Assembly: GCF_020382885.2 (NCBI RefSeq)
Contig: NC_058501.1
Location: 12,621,501-12,685,500 of the forward strand
Length of the DNA: 64,000 nucleotides
Direction: 5' to 3'
Source of the DNA: Scatophagus argus
Lineage: Eukaryota; Chordata; Actinopteri; Scatophagidae
Shown here: positions 58,149 through 64,000 of the stretch, one piece after another
Layout: each line of letters opens with the position of its first letter
Position numbering within the stretch: the first letter of the stretch is position 1
The notes under the pieces: generated by a model
Database searches by the model: none
What the model saw: only the letters and a program-made list of their open reading frames with translations
What the model was told of the DNA's origin: nothing
Program-made: the position numbers and the translations under genes

Positions 58149-61100
58149 ATGGATTCTTTAAAATGGACTCTGTTTTTTGTATGCTTTTGTGTCAAAGGTA
58201 TGTTACATTCTCCACACTGAATATCACAAGATATACAGTAAAACATACTTGTTGTTGATTATCATTTTTGTTCATACCAAGAACTAAACTTTCAAGTGAA
58301 TTTATTAAAGCCACCAGTCCATTCTCACTGTGTGTTTTTCAGTCTGAGTTACATTTCCCTCTGCATTTACACATTACAGAAAATGAAGCCTCATCCTGGA
58401 CAATTGAGGTGCCATCCTCAGTCAAAGGTCTCCTTGGATCTTGTGTGGTGATCCCCTGCTCATTTAACTATCCAGAACCGGAGAACCGTGTCACTGAGTT
58501 CACTGCGATGTGGAAAGTCGCTACAGATGAACTCATTTATCACCCAGTTGAGTCTACAATAATGCAGCAGTATCGGACTCGGACAGAACTGATTGGAGAC
58601 GTCAGTCAGAAGAACTGTTCTCTGAAGATCGATCCCCTTCAGCAAAGTGACAATGGGCCTTTCCATTTCAGGATTGAAATAAAGGGCTATGAAAAGTATT
58701 CTTACAAAAAGAACATGGTCTCCATTGCAATGATCAGTAAGTAAACTTCTTAAATGGCTAGATTTTCCCAGACATCTCTTTTCATGATATTTTTCACTTG
58801 ATACTCTGAATTTTATGTTAAAGTTATGTTAAGGTTTTAATGCATTACATGTAACTGATATTATATAATCAATCTACAAAAAAACTTGCAAACAAGATTA
58901 TTATTATTTTTTTTTAATTCTAGTTAAATTGTCAAGGATTACCTACGTACATTTCTGATTATGCCTTTAAAATATGACAATTTTCGAAATTTTAACATTT
59001 TAAAAACCTTTTCATAATAAACAAGTTGTATTAAAGTGTGTCCAAAATACAGCTTTTCTTAGACAAGTCTTCCCCTGGGGGAAAAAAAATGGTATTGAGT
59101 CAAGATGAAAGTTTCAAGCAGCACAAATGTCCCCAAAGCAACCTTCTATTCCTGACAATACCACCAACACTTTGACCTCAAAAAGTCCAACCGTTGTTGT
59201 CTAGTACAGTTTGTGCAACAACTTTACTCAAAAGAAACAGTGTCCCTCACATTGTAGAGAGAGTACAGACAGTTCACTGTAGTTTGTAATACTGTTTTTG
59301 TGACCGTAATAAAGTGGAATATTTTCAGCGTTTTATAAGATAAGTCATCAGTCAGTGAAAAATCATTAATTTGGTTTCTTTCTTATGTTACTGACTTACT
59401 CTTTCTATTCAAATTTCATTATATTTTATTATGTTAGTACAAACAGCTAAGACTCCAGTGATATAGACACTTTAAACTGAACAGCAGTCTTAATCTATTG
59501 ATCTTTTGTCTTTGAAAGTTCTCAAAAACAATTTCCAGTTCCTTATTTGTGTCACTAAAACCCGGCCCTCCTCTTTTAATAGATTCCATAATAAGAGTTT
59601 CTCTGCACACTCATGTTGTTCATTTTCAGAATTTGTGTATGTTATATTCTGTACAAAAATAAGTCAACATTTTTATAAAACTTGAAATCAGACTGAAAAC
59701 TTTTTCATTTGTGATGTGACAACTAAAAGGTAGTTTTTCCTTGCCACTGTCGCCAACTGCTTGCTTATGGGGGAATATTGGTTTCTATTACAAAATTTAA
59801 TTAAAGAGTTTGGTCTAGAACCGCCCTAATTGGAAAGTGTCATGAGAAAATGTTTGTTGTGAATTGGCACTATATAAATAAACTGAACTGAACTGAACTG
59901 AAGTTAAATAAGGGGAACTTAATTTGTTGTACAAAACTAAAGTTATCTCTCTTTCATTGTAATTTATTTTTAACCAGAACTGAAAGATGGCAATAGATGG
60001 GTTAGATGAAATAAAAACTTCAGAAAAACAGCAACACACAACAGCGATAACTCATCTTGTATGTTTGTATACCTTAGGCCTGTTCATACGTAACAAATCA
60101 GTGCTTGTGTAATTCTTTTATCTCTTTATTTGTGTGAGGTTTGTTTTTAAATTTTGAGTTGAAATACCTGAGGCCAGAATACAAAGCTTTAAAAGACATA
60201 CTTCATTGAGCAGTTCATTACATTTAAGTGCACTCCTTTAGTTATTGATTTTTGCTATTGTCTGTCATGACCTTTCTTGTTATTACAGGTGAACCAAATC
60301 CCATCAATTTCTCTGTGAATGAGGAAGTAACTGAGGGTAAACCTGTGTCAGCATCCTGCTCTGTGTCTCACTCCTGCCCCGCTTCTCCTCCTGTCTTCAC
60401 CTGGAATCACTTAGGAAAGGCAGATTTCGCAACACAGAAGCTTGAGGATGGCCAGTGGAATGCAACATCTACTCTGACCTTTCACCCGACCAGTGCTGAT
60501 CACATGAAGTCTTTACAATGCACTGTAGGATACAAGGGCGGGAAGCATCACAAAGCATTCAAGGTCCTCAAAGTAAAATGTATGTATATATGGAAGTGTT
60601 TGAATGAATGTGAACAGAGAATTAGAACAAACTGGGGCAAGAAACAGAATAAAAATGAAATTTTAAGCCAAAGCACACTGAGGTCAAAAAGCAGACGAAT
60701 AGGTAGACATCCATCCATTTTCTATAGCCCTTAACAGTCAGGGTCATGAGGGGGTTGGAGCCTATCCTAGCTGACTATGGGTGAGAGGCAGGACACAGGA
60801 GTTTTTGCCAGTCAATCACAGGGCTGTCACACAAAGACAGACCACACACGCACACACTCACCCCTATGGGAATGTAGAGTAGCCAATTAACCTTACTGTG
60901 TATGTTTTTGAGATTGTGGGAGGAAGCCGGAGAAACTCGGAGAAAACTCACGCAGACACAAGGAGAATATGCATACTGCATACAGAAGGGCCCAGACAGG
61001 GGTCTGAACCTGGAACCCTCTTGCTATGAGGCGAATGAGGCCAATAGGCAGATATTTTAGGTAGCAACAGTCCATTGAACCCCCACAGGATAACTCGAGG

Positions 61101-63970
61101 GACACAGTCGAAAGTCTTTTCCAAGTTCACAAAACACATGTGGACTGGTTGGGCAAACTTCCATGACCCCTCCAACACCCTTGCCAAGCTGTAGATCTGG
61201 TGCAGTGTTCCACAGTCAAGACGTTCCTCTTGAATCCAAGGTTCAACTAGCTCTCCTTTCCAGCACCCCGGCATAGACTTTCCCTGGGAGGCTGAGGTGT
61301 GTGATCCTTCTATAGTTGGAAAACATGGATCCCCCTTTGGTGTCAATCTAGGTTAATCAGTCAATCTATGTCCCAACCTTCACCTATGGTCAAGTGGATG
61401 AGGATGTTTCTTCCGCAGGGTGGATGGGCTCAGCCTTAGAGAAAGGTTGAGGTGCTTGGACATCTGGGAGGAGTAGAGCAGCTGCTCCTTGGCATGGAGA
61501 GGAGGTGGTACGGGCATCTGGTCAGGATGGGGGACGTGGCAGACCCAAGACACAATGGAGGGACTATGTCTCTCGTCTGACCTGGGAATGCTTTTGTGTC
61601 CCCCCTCCCAAACGAGCTGGTGTAAGTGGCCGATGAAAGGACACTCAGGTCAGGCCTTCCCTCCTGAGGCTGTTGCCCAGTGAACCGGACCTAGACCTGA
61701 ACCAGGACCCGGATAAGCGGCAGAAAATAAGATGATTTGAGACGAGATTTTAGGGTGACCATATGTCACATAATGGATTTAATGTTTATTCCTCTCTTTC
61801 TTTGTTTCCTTTCTACTATTTATCATGACACATGCATTCAAATACAGTTTAAAGTTCTTTACTGTTATTTACATTGGATGAGCTGGCTGCAGGACAGAAG
61901 CTTCTTTTCTTTCTGTGTATTATGTATGTGCACATAAAAACCTATGTAACAGTTTGATAAACTTAGTTTGGCCATTTCCGTTTGCTTTTTAGCCTTGCTT
62001 GACTCAAGGAAGGGCACTGTTAGATTGTTTGTCTGTCAGCCCACCCCCTTTCTACATTCTGTAGAGTGCCTGCGTGGGTTTTCTCCGGGTACTCCGGCTT
62101 CCTCCCACAATACCAAAAACATTCACATTAGGTTAATCGGCTACTCTAAATTGCCCCTAGGTGTGAGTGTGCGTGAGTGTCTTTGTGTGTTGGCACTGCG
62201 ATTGACTGGCGACCAGTCCAGGGTGTACATCGCCTTTCGCCCGTAGTCAGCTGGGATAGGCTCCAGCTCCCCCGCAACCCTGATGGATATGCGGTATAGA
62301 AAATGGATGGTAGTGGGACCCTGACTTTTGTTTTAGTACAATCATCTGCTCTAAATTTTGAATCATTAAATACTCTGGTTCATGACCACATGCAAGCATA
62401 ACTAAAGATACTATCCTCAGCCTCAGTTGTTATTTGCCTTTAGTACTAATTATTAAATCTTAGAGTGCTTCATATTCAACTACGATGGTACACATGCCAA
62501 ATATTATACCTGCGTCTACCTGCTAACATGCATGGCATGGCAACATAGCATGTTAGCATCATCATTAAGAGCATGTTGCAGTGCTAGCAGTAGCATTTAA
62601 TTGCTCAACGTTAGCTCTGCATTTATGTGCAGGGGCATCAACTCTACTTTGACATTTTACTTTTTTATTATGAATTGTTTGTTTTCACACAGATGCTCCT
62701 GTGAATGTGATGGTTGAATCCAAGTTAAATGTAAATGAAGGAGAAACTGTACGGCTGAAATGCACCAGTGATGCTCACCCTCCAGCCACCATCTATGAGT
62801 GGCATAGTGAAACTGGTGCCCAACTGCATCAAGGGGAGGTCTTCTTGCTGCCAAATGTCTCCAGATACGACATAAGGGCGTTCTATTGCACTGCCAATAA
62901 TTCAGTAGGACAAGGCAAATCAAGCCCTGTGCACCTCAATGTGTTATGTACGTATATAATGAAAAACAAGTCAAAATAAAGGAGAGAATTGTAATTTAAA
63001 CCCATAAATTGAAAGTATGGCTTACTCACAACTACATTCATTGTCATTACAGATGCCCCTGAGATTAAGACCATGTCTTTCTGCTCTTCAGCTGCCAATA
63101 TTGTAAAGTGTGTGTGCATTGTGGAGTCCGAGCCTCCCTGCATGGTCCATTTTGTGCTTCCTGACAGAGTTCTCCCAAGCACCATGGTAGAGGAACAGGG
63201 CTCTCGTACCAAGTGGATTCTGCAGGCAGAGCTTGGATCTCATGAGTTTGTCATCTGTCTGGCTAACAACACACAGGGCAATGCCAACCTCACAATCTTT
63301 TTACATGTTAACAGTAAGGAAGTTTTTAAAATTTCATACACCTATAGACTGTTAGTTTGAGCTGTGTTTTTGCAAATGAGCAACATGCCATATGTCTTCT
63401 GTTTGGACAGATACGATGCAGAGACTTTATATTATCGTTGCCACTGGAGCAGGTGTGATTTTGTTGATAATTTTACTAGCAGTGGGAGTTATAAAAAAAT
63501 GGTAAGTTGATAATAAACATGTTTCATCTCACTGAAAGCAAGCAGAAAACTAAATCAGTTCTCTTTTCAGTTTTTTCATGTTTTTCATAATTATAACATT
63601 CAATAATTGAGCGGTATAAAACATTTTAAGTATGTACATCAGTTTTTCTTTTTCTTTCGCATCCCAAACTAAAGAAAAATTATTTTGCCAGTAGGGGGAG
63701 ATCTGGAGACGCACCAGCATCTCACATGAGCACCATGAGGGCAGTCAAAGACGTGGAGCTCCCTCAATATGCTGTGACAAAAAGGTTAAAGTTATTCACT
63801 TCAGTTTAATTTAAAATTTCCTCGTGATGAAGAAGATTACAAGAACACTAATACTGCATAATGTTGGAACATGTTTGTTTTTGCATCCTGTCCCCAGAAA
63901 ACAGCAAATCCCGAATGATGACTATTGCCCCAGCATTTATGAAAATTACACTGCATATGGCAACATGGAG
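58149..63970 (+). CDS. CD22/Siglec-like receptor, V-C2-C2-C2-TM with YxN tail (3' partial)
   Basis: Cell-surface lectin-type Ig receptor. Exons: 58149-58197 (signal, MDSLKWTLFFVCFCVK), 58380-58736 (V-set), 60289-60579 (C2), 62693-62947 (C2), 63053-63313 (C2), 63411-63501 (TM), 63692-63784 and 63898-63970 (tail). It continues past the right edge. Phases are 1,1,1,1,1,2,2,0, the same as in the receptor at 45.6-48.2 kb. The V-set carries SCVVIPCSFNY and GPFHFRIEI with the Siglec-position Arg. C2-1 has the CSVSHSCPA type. C2-2 is a CD22/MAG-like KCTSDAHPPATIYEW domain with FYCTANN. The TM is YIIVATGAGVILLIILLAVGVI. The tail contains YCPSIYENYTAYGNME, with YEN and YGN motifs for Grb2-type SH2 domains. 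The donors at 63501 and 63970 are canonical. Confidence 0.88.
60708..61045 (-). mobile_element. V-SINE-like SINE, inverted, in intron 3 of the right-hand receptor
   Basis: Reverse-strand reading shows the tRNA-like B box (GGTTCAGACCC), GAGTTTTCTCCGAGTTTCTCCGGCTTCCTCCCACAATC and the terminal CTATAGAAAATGGATGGATG. It is the same family as at 21.1 and 62.1 kb. Confidence 0.8.
61046..61335 (-). mobile_element. Reverse-transcriptase fragment of a non-LTR retrotransposon
   Basis: The - strand frame contains GTLHQIYSLARVLEGSWKFA and VHMCFVNLEKTFDCVPR, a degraded form of the FVDLEKAFDRVPR block of LINE reverse transcriptases. It directly abuts the inverted SINE. Confidence 0.8.
61380..61740 (+). mobile_element. 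Non-LTR retrotransposon 3' end
   Basis: Reads ...GRPKTQWRDYVSRLTWECFCVPPP and ends CCCGGATAAGCGGCAGAAAATAAGATG. It is the same family as 57145-57440 and opposite in orientation to the adjacent reverse-transcriptase fragment. Confidence 0.75.
62040..62312 (+). mobile_element. V-SINE-like SINE, 5'-truncated, in intron 3 of the right-hand receptor
   Basis: Core GCGTGGGTTTTCTCCGGGTACTCCGGCTTCCTCCCACAAT, TAAATTGCCCCTAGGTGTGAGTGTG and end GGGATAGGCTCCAGCTCCCC...GGTATAGAAAATGGATGG are clear. The tRNA-like head is missing. Confidence 0.8.
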
Positions 63971-64000
63971 GTATGTAAAGTTTTCTTCATCAATTCATTA

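Noticed and set aside
58268-58379. Extra N-terminal residues of the V-set open frame
   Set aside because: They lie upstream of the TTACAG acceptor at 58379. The signal exon at 58149 splices in phase 1 directly to 58380.

Overview
The window looks like nuclear DNA of a teleost fish. Genes are split into short exons with canonical vertebrate splice sites, introns are AT-rich, and the spacers carry typical fish repeats: a V-SINE-like tRNA-derived SINE, 3' ends of non-LTR retrotransposons, and many simple repeats. No bacterial, CRISPR or phage structure is visible. Gene names come from protein motifs recognised by eye, and exon models from splice-site and phase bookkeeping. No database was searched.

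Left part (1-26 kb). A kcnn4-type calcium-activated potassium channel on the + strand enters from the left edge with its last seven coding exons (609-11335). A single-coding-exon C2H2 zinc-finger gene lies on the - strand (12871-14793). An intergenic stretch with promoter motifs (YY1-, ETS- and ZNF143-like) follows at 16190-16290. Next is a complete 13-exon smg9 (17253-23349, + strand), whose 3' end has been re-duplicated downstream. In mammals KCNN4, SMG9 and Ly6/uPAR genes are also neighbours, so the order looks like old conserved synteny.

Middle part (27-37 kb). Three tandem + strand genes (A, B, C) each encode a secreted, two-domain Ly6/uPAR protein with a GPI-type C-terminus. All have five exons in phase 1 and an unusual GC-AG first intron. 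Copy B has a C-like promoter fused to an A-like body, as expected from unequal crossing-over. Copies A and C each carry a private hairpin in the 3' region.

Right part (40-64 kb). This is a cluster of CD22/sialoadhesin-like immunoglobulin receptors. The first is a - strand gene with a doubled V-C2-C2 module (about 40.9-43.4 kb). The second is a complete nine-exon - strand V-C2-TM receptor with tyrosine YxN tail motifs (45629-48218). The third is an inverted, degraded pseudogene of that receptor on the + strand (50.46-51.6 kb). The fourth is a + strand V-C2-C2-C2-TM receptor (58149 to the right edge), again with YxN tail motifs. A small gene for a putative N-myristoylated 91-residue protein lies between them (56140-56415).

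Taken together, a conserved housekeeping and ion-channel block (kcnn4, zinc finger, smg9) sits beside two fast-evolving cell-surface families (Ly6/uPAR and Siglec-like) that show recent duplication, inversion, chimerism and pseudogenisation.
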